Positions 1 through 8,110 of a stretch of DNA of 42,683 bases are shown here, piece after piece; the stretch's first letter is position 1; every line of letters starts with the position of its first letter. A program made the position numbers and the translations under genes. The stretch lies in NCBI GenBank assembly GCA_900549995.1, contig URQQ01000037.1, forward strand, positions 1 through 42,683, written 5' to 3'. The notes under the pieces were generated by a model. That model did not search any database. It saw only the letters and a program-made list of their open reading frames with translations, and had not been told where the DNA came from. Source of the DNA: an uncultured Lachnospiraceae bacterium (GTDB taxonomy: Bacteria; Bacillota; Clostridia; Lachnospirales; Lachnospiraceae).

Positions 1-1
1 A

Positions 2-559
2 GAATTGAACTATGATACAATCCTGAAAAATATAGCGATTGTCTTCCAAAAAACATTTTTGACACGTGACAGTGTCCTTGAAAACATACGTATGGGCAGT
101 GATGCCGGTCTGGAGGAGGTAAGGTCTGCTGCGAAAAAAGCCCAGATCGATGAGTTTATCATGTCTCTGCCGGATGGCTACGACACAAAAGTCGGAAGTT
201 TTGAATCCCGTTTTTCAGGAGGTGAAAAACAGAGGATCGCAATCGCCAGGGCTATTTTAAAAAACGCACCGGTCTTGATCCTTGATGAGGCGACCAGTGC
301 TTCTGACCCGGAAAACCAAATGGAGATTGACAGAGCAATCCAAAACCTTTGCAGGGGAAAGACCGTGATCATTGTGGCGCACCGATTAAGTGCATTAAAG
401 GCTTGTGACAGGGTGGCTGTGGTAGAAAATCATACGATCAGCTGTGTGGGGACTCATGAGGAAGTCAAAAAGCAGAATGAATACTACCGTAACGCATGGA
501 CCGACTATGAGGCAGCCCGGAATATAACCTATCAACTGGAGGGAGGCGGAAGACCATGA
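2..559 (+). CDS. ABC transporter, ATP-binding C-terminal part (5' end outside the window)
   Basis: This is the C-terminal nucleotide-binding part of a half-size ABC transporter; the open frame runs off the left edge, so the membrane domain and Walker A are not visible. Seen: Q-loop region (VFQKTFL), signature FSGGEKQR, Walker B VLILDEATSASD (SALD is usual; here the D-loop is SASD) and H-loop VAHRLSA. The stop overlaps the next start as ATGA, so the two half-transporters are translationally coupled and probably form a heterodimer. Pairs like this beside FecCD-type genes recall the YbtP/YbtQ and IrtA/IrtB siderophore group; that assignment is inference. The TTG at position 5 is only an internal codon. 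Confidence 0.9.
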   Translation, partial: ELNYDTILKNIAIVFQKTFLTRDSVLENIRMGSDAGLEEVRSAAKKAQIDEFIMSLPDGYDTKVGSFESRFSGGEKQRIAIARAILKNAPVLILDEATSASDPENQMEIDRAIQNLCRGKTVIIVAHRLSALKACDRVAVVENHTISCVGTHEEVKKQNEYYRNAWTDYEAARNITYQLEGGGRP

Positions 560-2265
560 CAGGGAAAGAGGCTTTGAAAAAGAATAAGGATTTCTATATT
601 GGTATTCTGGGAACGGTGACAGAAGGACTGCTTTCGGGAAGTCTGTTTATGCTTCTGTATTCTGTCATGCGTACATTGGCCACCAATACATTTGACCTGA
701 ATAGGACCCTTTACCTGACAGGAGCCCTGGCTGTCATTTTTTTGTTTCGTATTCTGGTTTACAGCTGTGGATATGTCAGGGCTCAAATCGGGGGTGCACA
801 GGTCAGCAAGAATATCCGACTGTTTCTGGGGGATAAAATTAAGAGGATTCCCCTGTCTCGTTTTACACAAGGCCAGACCGGGGATTATATCAATACGGTT
901 ACAAGTGATGTAAACAATTACGAAAAAATATTGACCCATAAAATAGGGGACCTCGTAAAAAGCATTGTCCTTTCACTCATGCTGATCGTATTTGTAATGA
1001 CAATCTATGCGCCGGCAGGATTGATCCTGTTTGTGGCCGATCTGCTTCTTATACCTGCACTTTGGCTGTCTTTTCAAATGGTATCTAAATACGGCCAGGA
1101 AAAAAATGACATTTGTGCTGAGAATGTAAGCAGTATTGTAGAATATGTCACAGGAATACAGACATTTCGGGCTTATGGTGTGGGTGGTACGAAAAATAAA
1201 ACGGTTACAAAGGCCATGAAAGACTTTTGCGACATCAGTTTTAAGTATGAAGCCAAAGTGCTTCCCATTGGTGCACTGTCCGGAATCCTGGTCTGGATGC
1301 CCTGCCCCTTGGTCATATGTCTTGCTTACACACCCTGGGTAAGCGGCAGGTTAGACAGCGTGTCCTATCTTTTGATCTGCATGCTGCCGTTATTTTGTTC
1401 AAAGCTGGCGACCACAATCTTTGTGGATTTGACCAGCTATAAGAACCTGATGATATCCAAAGGGAAAATTTTAAAAGTTATGGATGAGCCGGAAGAAACG
1501 GGAAGCATGGCACCCCTTGCTCCCAAAACACACGAGATTGTTTTTCAGGATGTTTCTTTTTCTTATGTATCCGGGGAGCCGGTGCTGCAGCATATTTCTT
1601 TTGCTGTTCCTGACCAGAAACTGACAGCTATTGTAGGGGATTCCGGATCTGGAAAATCTACGGTTTTAAACTTGATCGCGAAATACTATGAGGTCAACAG
1701 CGGCTCCATTTGCATTGGAGGGATGGAAATCAACCATATAGCAGCAGAGCGTGTATTAGAACAGATCTCAATGGTAGACCAGGATGTATTTTTATTTGAT
1801 GACACTGTTTGGGAAAACATCCGCCATGCGCGCCCGGATGCTACAGATGCAGAAATTGAAGCTGCCTGCCAAGAGGCAAACTGTGACGGCTTTATCCGCA
1901 GGATGGAAAAAGGTTATGACACACCCATCGGGGAAAATGGAAACCTGTTGTCCGGCGGAGAACGGCAGCGTCTCTCCATTGCCCGTGCGATCCTGAAGAA
2001 CAGTCCGGTTCTGCTTCTGGATGAAGCTACGGCTTCTCTTGATATTGAGAATGAACTGGCTGTTAAACAGGCCATCGCAAATCTGTTAAAGAACAAAAAA
2101 ACAGTGATCATGATTGCACATACACTTGCAATCGTTAAGAATGCCGACCAGATTTTAGTAGTGGAAGATGGAAAAATAGCAGAATCCGGTACACACGAAG
2201 AACTGTTGGGAAAAAATGGGAAATATGAGGCTATGTGGAATGCAGAACAATTTCCAGATATTTAA
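556..2265 (+). CDS. Half-size ABC transporter, fused membrane and ATP-binding domains
   Basis: A 569-residue half-transporter. Residues about 1-300 form the six-helix membrane domain and about 325-569 the nucleotide-binding domain. Seen: Walker A GDSGSGKST at 361-369, signature LSGGERQR, Walker B VLLLDEATASLD and H-loop IAHTLA, so it should be ATPase-competent. It starts in the ATGA overlap with the preceding half-transporter, with GGAGG just upstream. The likely role is heterodimeric export or import of a small molecule. Adjacency to an HxlR regulator and a siderophore importer favours a metal or siderophore substrate (inference). A multidrug-type exporter is the main alternative. Confidence 0.93.
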   Translation: MTGKEALKKNKDFYIGILGTVTEGLLSGSLFMLLYSVMRTLATNTFDLNRTLYLTGALAVIFLFRILVYSCGYVRAQIGGAQVSKNIRLFLGDKIKRIPLSRFTQGQTGDYINTVTSDVNNYEKILTHKIGDLVKSIVLSLMLIVFVMTIYAPAGLILFVADLLLIPALWLSFQMVSKYGQEKNDICAENVSSIVEYVTGIQTFRAYGVGGTKNKTVTKAMKDFCDISFKYEAKVLPIGALSGILVWMPCPLVICLAYTPWVSGRLDSVSYLLICMLPLFCSKLATTIFVDLTSYKNLMISKGKILKVMDEPEETGSMAPLAPKTHEIVFQDVSFSYVSGEPVLQHISFAVPDQKLTAIVGDSGSGKSTVLNLIAKYYEVNSGSICIGGMEINHIAAERVLEQISMVDQDVFLFDDTVWENIRHARPDATDAEIEAACQEANCDGFIRRMEKGYDTPIGENGNLLSGGERQRLSIARAILKNSPVLLLDEATASLDIENELAVKQAIANLLKNKKTVIMIAHTLAIVKNADQILVVEDGKIAESGTHEELLGKNGKYEAMWNAEQFPDI

Positions 2266-2268
2266 TCT

Positions 2269-2297
2269 TTGACATAGGATAAGATTTAAGCTATAAT
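2269..2297 (+). promoter_or_regulatory. Perfect sigma-A promoter before hxlR
   Basis: TTGACA at 2269-2274, a 17-bp spacer, and TATAAT at 2292-2297: an exact consensus vegetative promoter. Transcription should begin near 2304. It starts only four bases after the stop of the upstream transporter gene and is followed within about 12 bases by a terminator hairpin. Confidence 0.85.
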
Positions 2298-2314
2298 ACG
2301 AAAGTCGAGTTGCT

Positions 2315-2356
2315 GAAAGCGTAAAACCAGATGAGTTTACGCTTTCTTTTTGTTTT
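2315..2356 (+). terminator. Intrinsic terminator between the transporter genes and hxlR
   Basis: A perfect 11-bp stem (GAAAGCGTAAA at 2315-2325, TTTACGCTTTC at 2336-2346) with a 10-base loop and a TTTTTGTTTT tail. It can end transcription of the upstream ABC pair, but it also lies in the leader of any transcript from the consensus promoter just before it. Confidence 0.9.
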
Positions 2357-2390
2357 AAATAAAACAGTGATAAGAAAGGGGCAAAGCTAA

Positions 2391-2783
2391 ATGGGTAAAT
2401 TTCAGAAAGAATATAAATGTGCGTTGGTGTTCACTCATGACCTGATAGGCGGGAAATGGAAGTTAAGGATATTATGGCATATTATCCATGGGGACAATAG
2501 ATTTTCCATGTTAAAGAAAGCAATTCCTGATATTACCGAAAAAGTACTGTATACGCAGCTGAGGGATTTGGAGAAGTCGGGGATTATTGAAAAGGAAATT
2601 GTAAACGTACAGCCTCCAAAGACGGTTTTATACCATTTACGGGAGGAAAATAGGGATTTAGTTCCATTGATAGAAGATACCTGCAGGTTTACGAAGCAAT
2701 ATGCTTCACGAAACAATATTCAGATAAAAGAACCGGTTTGTAATATACCAGTTTCTGGGAAAGAGGTACATACAAAAAAGTAA
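2391..2783 (+). CDS. HxlR-family winged-helix transcriptional regulator
   Basis: A 130-residue protein with the HxlR pattern: an N-terminal Cys followed by a DLIGGKWK motif, then FSMLKKAIPDITEKVLYTQLRDLEKSGII as the recognition helix and wing region. The single early Cys (residue 9) is at the position used for redox or electrophile sensing in HypR-type members; that use is inference here. The start has a GAAAGGGG ribosome site about 10 bases upstream. It lies between two transporter units, so either could be its target. The C-terminal extension (NNIQIKEPVCNIPVSGKE) is longer than the bare domain. Confidence 0.9.
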   Translation: MGKFQKEYKCALVFTHDLIGGKWKLRILWHIIHGDNRFSMLKKAIPDITEKVLYTQLRDLEKSGIIEKEIVNVQPPKTVLYHLREENRDLVPLIEDTCRFTKQYASRNNIQIKEPVCNIPVSGKEVHTKK

Positions 2784-2787
2784 GTTA

Positions 2788-2816
2788 TTGCAACAATTGG
2801 ATTTTAATATTATACT
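2788..2816 (+). promoter_or_regulatory. Probable promoter of the siderophore uptake operon
   Basis: TTGCAA at 2788-2793, a 17-bp spacer, and TATACT at 2811-2816. The predicted start near 2823 would give a leader of roughly 90 bases that contains the palindrome at 2861-2880. Confidence 0.55.
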
Positions 2817-2860
2817 TTCTAAGTCGGCGGCGGTTTATCAGCTGCATTTTTTAAAGTTGA

Positions 2861-2880
2861 TAGTTAGAAAAGACTAACTA
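2861..2880. promoter_or_regulatory. Palindromic operator candidate of the iron uptake operon
   Basis: TAGTTAG, six bases, CTAACTA: a perfect 7-bp inverted repeat that ends 31 bases before the first permease start. The half-site shares TTAG with DtxR/IdeR-type iron boxes, but the 6-base gap differs from the classical 19-bp box. An iron-responsive repressor is the natural candidate (inference). Confidence 0.55.
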
Positions 2881-2911
2881 AAACGGCTCGATAATTATCC
2901 GGGGAGGTATT

Positions 2912-3934
2912 ATGATTAAAAAACATCTTTTAACAATTATTCTGGCGGTAAGTCTTTTAATTGCATCCGTGTTATCTTTGTTTGTCGGTGTTATTGATGT
3001 GGGGCCTGCGGCATTGTTTTCGGGTGATGCAGAGATGATGGAAGTATTTTTGATTTCTAGGCTTCCGAGATTACTTGCAATTTTGTGTATAGGAATCGGG
3101 ATGAGTGTTGCCGGTTTGATCATGCAACAGCTTTGCATGAATAAATTTGTATCACCTACAACGGGAGCAACGATTTCTTCAGCCCAGTTCGGTATTCTTC
3201 TGGCACTTTTATTTATGCCTGATTCTAAATTGTGGGAGAGGGCAGGATTCGCATTTGTGACAGCGATTCTTGGTACCTGGGTTTTTGTCTGGTTTATTCA
3301 GCGGATTCAGTTTAAGGATGTGGTGATGGTTCCTCTGGTGGGAATCATGTTCGGAAATGTGGTGGGAGGAGTTACAAATTATCTGGCGTATAAATATGAG
3401 ATGACACAGGCACTTTCTTCATGGCTGGTAGGGCATTTTTCGTTAGTGCTTCGTGGACGGTATGAAATCGTTTATCTGGTAGTACCCCTGGTAATTCTGG
3501 CATTTTTATATGCAAATCACTTTAATATCGCAGGCATGGGAAAAGATTTCTCAAAGAACCTGGGTGTCCACTACAATCTGATTTTATTTTTCGGTCTGAG
3601 CATTGCGGCCATGATTACGGCATCTGTGGTCGTGGTAGTCGGCTCAATCTCATACATCGGATTGATCGTGCCAAATGTGGTAGCCATGTTCAAAGGAGAT
3701 AAGATCCGGGGGACATTGATAGACACGGCACTTTTTGGAGCATTATTCGTACTGGTATGTGATATTATCGGGCGGGTGGTGATCATGCCTTATGAACTGC
3801 CTATTGAGTTAATTGTGGGGATTGTGGGAAGCATCCTGTTTATCCTTCTGCTAATTTACCGGCTGAAAAATGGGCGCAGGGCAGTTAAACTTGCGAAGGG
3901 GAACCGACAGAAGGGAGGTGGTCAGAGTGCGTAA
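2912..3934 (+). CDS. Siderophore ABC transporter permease, FecCD family (YclN-like)
   Basis: A 340-residue multi-helix inner membrane permease of the BtuC/FecCD family. Family hallmark seen: SVAGLIMQQLCMNKFVSPTTGA, corresponding to the usual G-x-Q-x-x-x-N-P-L-A-x-P region, and a C-terminal GxxxPxxVAM coupling segment (SYIGLIVPNVVAM). Gene order permease-permease-ATPase-binding protein matches Bacillus yclNOPQ (petrobactin) and Campylobacter ceuBCDE. It forms the membrane channel with the next gene. The start follows a GGGGAGG site at proper distance. The actual siderophore cannot be read from sequence. Confidence 0.93.
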   Translation: MIKKHLLTIILAVSLLIASVLSLFVGVIDVGPAALFSGDAEMMEVFLISRLPRLLAILCIGIGMSVAGLIMQQLCMNKFVSPTTGATISSAQFGILLALLFMPDSKLWERAGFAFVTAILGTWVFVWFIQRIQFKDVVMVPLVGIMFGNVVGGVTNYLAYKYEMTQALSSWLVGHFSLVLRGRYEIVYLVVPLVILAFLYANHFNIAGMGKDFSKNLGVHYNLILFFGLSIAAMITASVVVVVGSISYIGLIVPNVVAMFKGDKIRGTLIDTALFGALFVLVCDIIGRVVIMPYELPIELIVGIVGSILFILLLIYRLKNGRRAVKLAKGNRQKGGGQSA

Positions 3935-4904
3935 TGCGGCGTATAGGCAGAATATTCAGAAACTGGTTATCCTGGCAGCACTTGTACTGCTTGCTTCTGC
4001 GGCATATATGTTGGTGGGGGTGCATTTTGACAACGAAAGGCTGTTACGGTACGCCATGAAACTTCGTACTTCTAAGCTGCTTGTCATGTTGATCACTGCG
4101 TTTGCCATAGGCGGGGCATCTATCGTGTTTCAGTCTATTATTAACAATACGATCGTAACACCCTGCCTTCTGGGAATGAATTCCCTGTACACTTTAATCC
4201 ATACCAGTGTGGTGTTTTTCGCGGGAGCGGGAAGCTATCTGGCAGTGAATAGCAATGCCTCATTTGCGGTAGATTTGGTACTAATGGGAATCGTGGCCAC
4301 TGTGATATACAGTTACCTTTTCCGGAAAACAAAGCATAACATTCTGTATGTATTACTGATAGGTACTGTGCTGTCTTCTTTTTTCTCCAGTATTCAGAAT
4401 ACGCTGACACGTATTATGGACCCCAATGAATATGACAGCCTTCTTGTAACACTTGTGGCAAGCTTCAGCAATATTAATTCAGAAATCATTCTTTTTTCGG
4501 TGGTTGTACTGGCGGCAATTATATTAATACTCCGCAGAGAGCTGGCACTTTTAGATGTGCTGACGCTGGGAAAGGATCAGGCAATTAACCTGGGAGTGGA
4601 TTATGACAGATGCATCCGTAAGCTGTTGCTGGGTGTAACGCTCTGTATAGCGGTGGCTACAGCTATGGTCGGACCGATCTCCTTCCTGGGCCTGATTATA
4701 GCCAATCTTTCCAGACAGCTGCTCAAAACATACCGGCATACACAACTGATATTGGGATCCGCACTGTTTGGAATGATCGTCCTTGTGGGTGGCCAGCTTC
4801 TTGTGGAGCACGTTTTTGTATACTCCATTCCGATCAGTGTGTTCATCACGGTAGGAGGGGGAATCTATTTCCTGTATTTATTATTGAAAAACAAAAAGAG
4901 GTGA
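3927..4904 (+). CDS. Siderophore ABC transporter permease 2, FecCD family (YclO-like)
   Basis: A 325-residue second FecCD permease. I chose the GTG at 3927 because AAGGGAGG sits 8 bases before it; an ATG at 3870 lies deep in the previous gene and has no ribosome site. The start overlaps the previous stop by 8 bases, so translation is coupled. Seen: GGASIVFQSIINNTIVTPCLLG (Q and N-x-x-x-x-P of the family) and SFLGLIIANLSRQLL in place of the coupling segment. It should form the heterodimeric channel with the preceding permease. Confidence 0.93.
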   Translation: MRNAAYRQNIQKLVILAALVLLASAAYMLVGVHFDNERLLRYAMKLRTSKLLVMLITAFAIGGASIVFQSIINNTIVTPCLLGMNSLYTLIHTSVVFFAGAGSYLAVNSNASFAVDLVLMGIVATVIYSYLFRKTKHNILYVLLIGTVLSSFFSSIQNTLTRIMDPNEYDSLLVTLVASFSNINSEIILFSVVVLAAIILILRRELALLDVLTLGKDQAINLGVDYDRCIRKLLLGVTLCIAVATAMVGPISFLGLIIANLSRQLLKTYRHTQLILGSALFGMIVLVGGQLLVEHVFVYSIPISVFITVGGGIYFLYLLLKNKKR

Positions 4905-4908
4905 CAAC

Positions 4909-5661
4909 ATGCATGTAGAAAAATTAAGTAAAAAATATGATGGTAAGACGGTCGTTGATTCCGTATCCTTTGACATACCGAAGGGAAAGGTCACCTCTTT
5001 GATTGGACCCAACGGAGCAGGCAAATCAACGGTAATGAGCATTCTTTCCAGACTGATCGCCAGAGACAATGGTATTGTCGGTTTTGAAGGAAAAAATATT
5101 GAAAAGTGGAAAAGCAAGGAGTTATCCAAACGTCTGGCAATCTTAACCCAGAGTAACCATATTGAAATGAAGCTGACGGTGAGAGAACTGGTTACCTTTG
5201 GACGTTTTCCTTACTCGGGAGGACATACGACACAGGAAGACCAGAAAATCATAGATCAGGCCATTGAATATATGGAATTACAGGATTTTGAGAATCAATT
5301 CATTGACGAATTATCAGGAGGTCAGCGCCAGAGAGCCTATATTGCTATGGTGATAGCACAGGATACAGAGTATGTGCTTTTAGATGAGCCTACGAACAAT
5401 CTGGATATTTATCATTCCACAAATATGATGAAAATTGTAAGACGTCTGAGTGACGAGCTGGGGAAAACGGTGATTTTGGTGCTGCATGAAATTAATTATG
5501 CAGCCTTCTATTCAGACTATATCTGTGCTTTTGCAAATGGTAAAATTGCAAAATTTGGGACGGTAGGGGAGGTGATGAAGAAAGAGGTACTGTCTGAAAT
5601 ATACCATGTGGATTTTGAAATCATGGAGATAGAGGGAAAACCATTATCGATATATTATTAA
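4909..5661 (+). CDS. Siderophore ABC transporter ATPase (YclP/FepC-like)
   Basis: A 250-residue cytoplasmic ATPase. Walker A GPNGAGKST at 33-41, signature LSGGQRQR from residue 135, Walker B YVLLDEPTNNLD from residue 155, and H-loop LHEINYA. This HEIN version and the GRFPYSGG stretch are typical of the iron-siderophore subfamily. It starts four bases after the second permease, preceded by AGAGGTG. It powers the two permeases. Confidence 0.95.
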   Translation: MHVEKLSKKYDGKTVVDSVSFDIPKGKVTSLIGPNGAGKSTVMSILSRLIARDNGIVGFEGKNIEKWKSKELSKRLAILTQSNHIEMKLTVRELVTFGRFPYSGGHTTQEDQKIIDQAIEYMELQDFENQFIDELSGGQRQRAYIAMVIAQDTEYVLLDEPTNNLDIYHSTNMMKIVRRLSDELGKTVILVLHEINYAAFYSDYICAFANGKIAKFGTVGEVMKKEVLSEIYHVDFEIMEIEGKPLSIYY

Positions 5662-5693
5662 GGAATAAATTGTACAATAAGGAGATATCAGAA

Positions 5694-6800
5694 ATGAAAA
5701 AGAAAATAGTACTTCTGCTGGCAGCTGTTATGACCATCAGCCTTACAGCGTGTGGAAACAGTTCTACGGAAACAAAAAAAGATAAAACAGCGGCGGAGGC
5801 ATCCGAAAATACAGAAAAACCGGAAAGCATCACAATTACAAGCTTAAATGCAAATAAAGAAAGTGCAGAGCTGAAGGTGCCGTATGACCCACAGCGCATT
5901 GCAATTCTGGATATGGCAAGTCTGGATATCATTGATAATCTGGGGCTGGGCGATCGTGTGGTTGGTTCAGCCGGAACCACTTTGGATTATTTACAGTCTT
6001 ATGTGACAAATGAAACTATCATGAATCTCGGAACAATTAAAGAAGCGGACCTGGAGGCAGTGATGGAATGCGAACCGGATATTATCTTTATCGGTGGAAG
6101 GCTTTCTGCTTCATATGACGCTTTGAATGAAATTGCGCCTGTTGTATATCTGGCAACTGATACAGAGAAAGGTCTTGTTGAAAGTGTAAATGATAATGCG
6201 AGAACCATCGCGTCTATTTTTGGATTAGAAGATGAAGTGGATGAGAAGACAGCCCAATTTTCTTCCCGCATAGAAGCGCTTCAGAAAGTGGCAGAAGGAA
6301 AGACTGCATTGGTGGGAATGACGACAAGTGGAAGTTTTAATCTTCTTGGCAACGATGGAAGATGCTCAATTATTGGAACGGAAATTGGATTTGATAATCT
6401 GGCTGCAGATACCGTATCTGACAGTCACGGCGGCGGTTCCGGACGCAGCGGCGAAGGTGAAGGAAAAAGCGGTAGTGGTGCCGAAGGAAATGCTTCAGGA
6501 GAGGATACCGCTGCTTCGGGCAGTACTTCAACTCATGGAAATGAAGCATCTTTTGAGACTGTAGTTTCTAAGAACCCGGATTATATTTTTGTAATGGACA
6601 GGGACAGTGCTATCAAAACAGAAGGCGCACAGCTCGCACGGGAGATTATGGAGAATGAACTGGTTATGCAGACCGAAGCTTACAAAAATGGAAATATCGT
6701 TTATCTGGCACATCCGGCAGTTTGGTATACTGCAGAAGGCGGCATCCGCGCCCTGGATCTGATGCTGGCTGATTTGGAAAGTGTACTTACTGAGGATTAG
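5694..6800 (+). CDS. Siderophore-binding lipoprotein with Gly/Ser-rich insertion (YclQ-like)
   Basis: A 368-residue periplasmic-binding-type lipoprotein. The signal peptide ends in LTAC with the lipidated Cys at residue 20. I chose the ATG at 5694 because AAGGAG lies just upstream; an in-frame TTG at 5670 is poorer. The mature part has the class III binding-protein fold pattern: PQRIAILDMASLDIIDNLGLGDRVVG, ADLEAVMECEPDIIFIGGR, and NPDYIFVMDRDSAI. Between residues about 245 and 281 there is a low-complexity Gly/Ser/Glu segment bounded by SHG and THG. In relatives, as I recall YclQ, the SHG-type motif leads directly into SFE, so this looks like an added loop. The protein delivers the ferric siderophore to the permeases. 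Confidence 0.92.
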   Translation: MKKKIVLLLAAVMTISLTACGNSSTETKKDKTAAEASENTEKPESITITSLNANKESAELKVPYDPQRIAILDMASLDIIDNLGLGDRVVGSAGTTLDYLQSYVTNETIMNLGTIKEADLEAVMECEPDIIFIGGRLSASYDALNEIAPVVYLATDTEKGLVESVNDNARTIASIFGLEDEVDEKTAQFSSRIEALQKVAEGKTALVGMTTSGSFNLLGNDGRCSIIGTEIGFDNLAADTVSDSHGGGSGRSGEGEGKSGSGAEGNASGEDTAASGSTSTHGNEASFETVVSKNPDYIFVMDRDSAIKTEGAQLAREIMENELVMQTEAYKNGNIVYLAHPAVWYTAEGGIRALDLMLADLESVLTED

Positions 6801-6850
6801 ATGTATAAAAAATTAGTAATAGATATATTTGAAAAGGATTTATGATAGGG

Positions 6851-6898
6851 ATGTCGCAAAACAGCTATATTTTAGCCGGTTTGCGACATTTATTATTT
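6851..6898 (+). terminator. Terminator of the siderophore operon
   Basis: A perfect 10-bp stem, ATGTCGCAAA at 6851-6860 and TTTGCGACAT at 6880-6889, followed by a T-rich tail (TTATTATTTTA). Inside, GCTA/TAGC can extend the fold. It closes the fecCD-type operon. Confidence 0.85.
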
Positions 6899-6929
6899 TA
6901 ACACATCTGTTAGTGGTATACTTATATTT

Positions 6930-6938
6930 TGATATAAT
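6930..6938 (+). promoter_or_regulatory. Extended -10 promoter before the DUF3795 gene
   Basis: TGATATAAT (TGn plus a perfect -10 at 6933-6938). The -35 region at the right distance, TTAGTG, is weak, as is common with extended -10 promoters. It would give a leader of about 85 bases. Confidence 0.5.
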
Positions 6939-7031
6939 ATATAATTAGTTTAATCACAATTTTAAGATGATTTCCTCAACCTGTGGAAGAACACTTGATT
7001 CAAAAATTACAATTAAAGGAGGTACATAACG

Positions 7032-7364
7032 ATGAAGGATAAGATTGCATACTGCGGATTGGACTGTGAAAAATGTGACGCATATATTGCAACGATCAAT
7101 GATGATCAGGCGCTTCGTGAGAAAACTGCAAAACTTTGGGCTGAGTTAAATAATGCCCCCATTCTGCCAGAACATATCAACTGTGAGGGGTGCCGTGCTG
7201 ATGGGACGAAAACTGTATACTGCGATAGTTTTTGCGATATTCGTCAGTGCGCATTGAAAAAAGATGTGGCGACATGTGGTGACTGCCCGGAGATGGAAAA
7301 GTGTGAAACGCTTGGAATGATCATCTCAAATACGCCAGATGCTCTGAAGCATCTGAAAGGATAG
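7032..7364 (+). CDS. Cys-rich DUF3795-type protein
   Basis: A 110-residue small cytoplasmic protein with paired cysteines: CGLDCEKC near the N-terminus, CEGC in the middle, then CDSFCDIRQC and CGDCPEMEKC. This is the DUF3795 pattern; a metal-binding role (zinc or iron-sulphur) is likely from the spacing but unproven. AAAGGAGGT stands 9 bases before the ATG. A short relative is found at 16117. Function unknown. Confidence 0.85.
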   Translation: MKDKIAYCGLDCEKCDAYIATINDDQALREKTAKLWAELNNAPILPEHINCEGCRADGTKTVYCDSFCDIRQCALKKDVATCGDCPEMEKCETLGMIISNTPDALKHLKG

Positions 7365-7402
7365 ACAGGAGGAGTAAGTCAAACGATAAGGAGGGATCTA
7401 TC

Positions 7403-7966
7403 ATAAGTGAAACAATAAAATTTGCCGATAGAAAAGAATTTCGTGAATGGCTCAGTGAGCATTGTATGTCAAATGATGGTATTTGGCTTTTGTTTGGTAA
7501 GGCTGGCGGGCCAAAAACTGTAAAAGCAGGAGAGGCACTGGAAGAAGCTCTCTGTTTTGGCTGGATTGATGGACAGATGGAAAAGATAGATGATAAGACT
7601 TACAAGAAGTATTTTTCTCTGCGCAGAAAAAACAGCAAATGGTCAGAGAAGAATAAGGCTCTGGTGAAAAAACTTGAGGAGCAAGAGCTTATGACTGACT
7701 TTGGAAGGAAGAAGATCAATGAGGCAAAAAAGAATGGTCAGTGGGATGCTTCCAATCCTCTGGCAGTTATTAATGAGGAACAGATTGCCTGCCTGTCCGC
7801 ATTGTTGGAAGGGTACGAACCCGCATACACAAATTTTCAAGCGATGTCTCCATCTGTAAAGAAGACGTATACACGTGCATATTTTGATGCAAAGACAGAC
7901 GCCGGACGGGAAAAGCGAATTGCCTGGATGGTGGACAGGCTCAATAAAAATCTAAAACCAATGTGA
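7403..7966 (+). CDS. YdeI/OmdA-like protein with apparent ATA start
   Basis: A 187-residue protein read from an ATA codon at 7403. The frame is open and similar in style to the YdeI family from ISETIKFADRKEFREWL onward, but it has no ATG, GTG or TTG until an internal ATG at 7466, which would remove about 21 residues of the conserved start. A strong site, AAGGAGGG at 7388-7395, lies exactly 7 bases before the ATA. Family pattern seen: ALCFGWIDGQ, YFSLRRKNSKWSEKNK, and the basic C-terminal segment REKRIAWMVDRLNK. Members are small cytosolic proteins tied to stress or bacteriocin protection; the biochemical role is unknown. The ATA is either a rare start, a recent ATG mutation, or a sequencing error. 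Confidence 0.8.
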   Translation: MSETIKFADRKEFREWLSEHCMSNDGIWLLFGKAGGPKTVKAGEALEEALCFGWIDGQMEKIDDKTYKKYFSLRRKNSKWSEKNKALVKKLEEQELMTDFGRKKINEAKKNGQWDASNPLAVINEEQIACLSALLEGYEPAYTNFQAMSPSVKKTYTRAYFDAKTDAGREKRIAWMVDRLNKNLKPM

Positions 7967-8022
7967 TCAGTTTATAAGGAGTCTTATTATTGAAAATACT
8001 ATTAAACATACTTTCTTTTATC

Positions 8023-8110
8023 TAATGAAATGTTAATCTGCGTTGCTTGCCGCAACGGGCTTTCTTACGTATAATGGCGGTGAAAGGAGGGCATTGCAGA
8101 TGCTAAACGA
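8023..8110 (+). repeat. Parent copy of a duplicated XRE promoter segment
   Basis: Bases 8023-8070 recur at 10063-10110 with few changes. The segment holds CGTTGC, five bases, GCAACG (8041-8057), which overlaps the -35 element of the XRE gene promoter. The range given runs on to the XRE start region; only 8023-8070 is the repeated part. Confidence 0.75.
8047..8075 (+). promoter_or_regulatory. XRE promoter with overlapping palindromic operator
   Basis: TTGCCG at 8047-8052, a 17-bp spacer, and TATAAT at 8070-8075. The hairpin-like palindrome CGTTGC-N5-GCAACG at 8041-8057 covers the -35, a layout expected for an autorepressed HTH regulator (inference). Confidence 0.65.

Noticed and set aside
532..939. 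135-residue minus-strand open frame in the ABC half-transporter
   Set aside because: Antisense to the coding membrane domain; no family resemblance.
3870..3926. ATG start for the second FecCD permease inside the first
   Set aside because: No ribosome site, and the GTG at 3927 has an ideal one.
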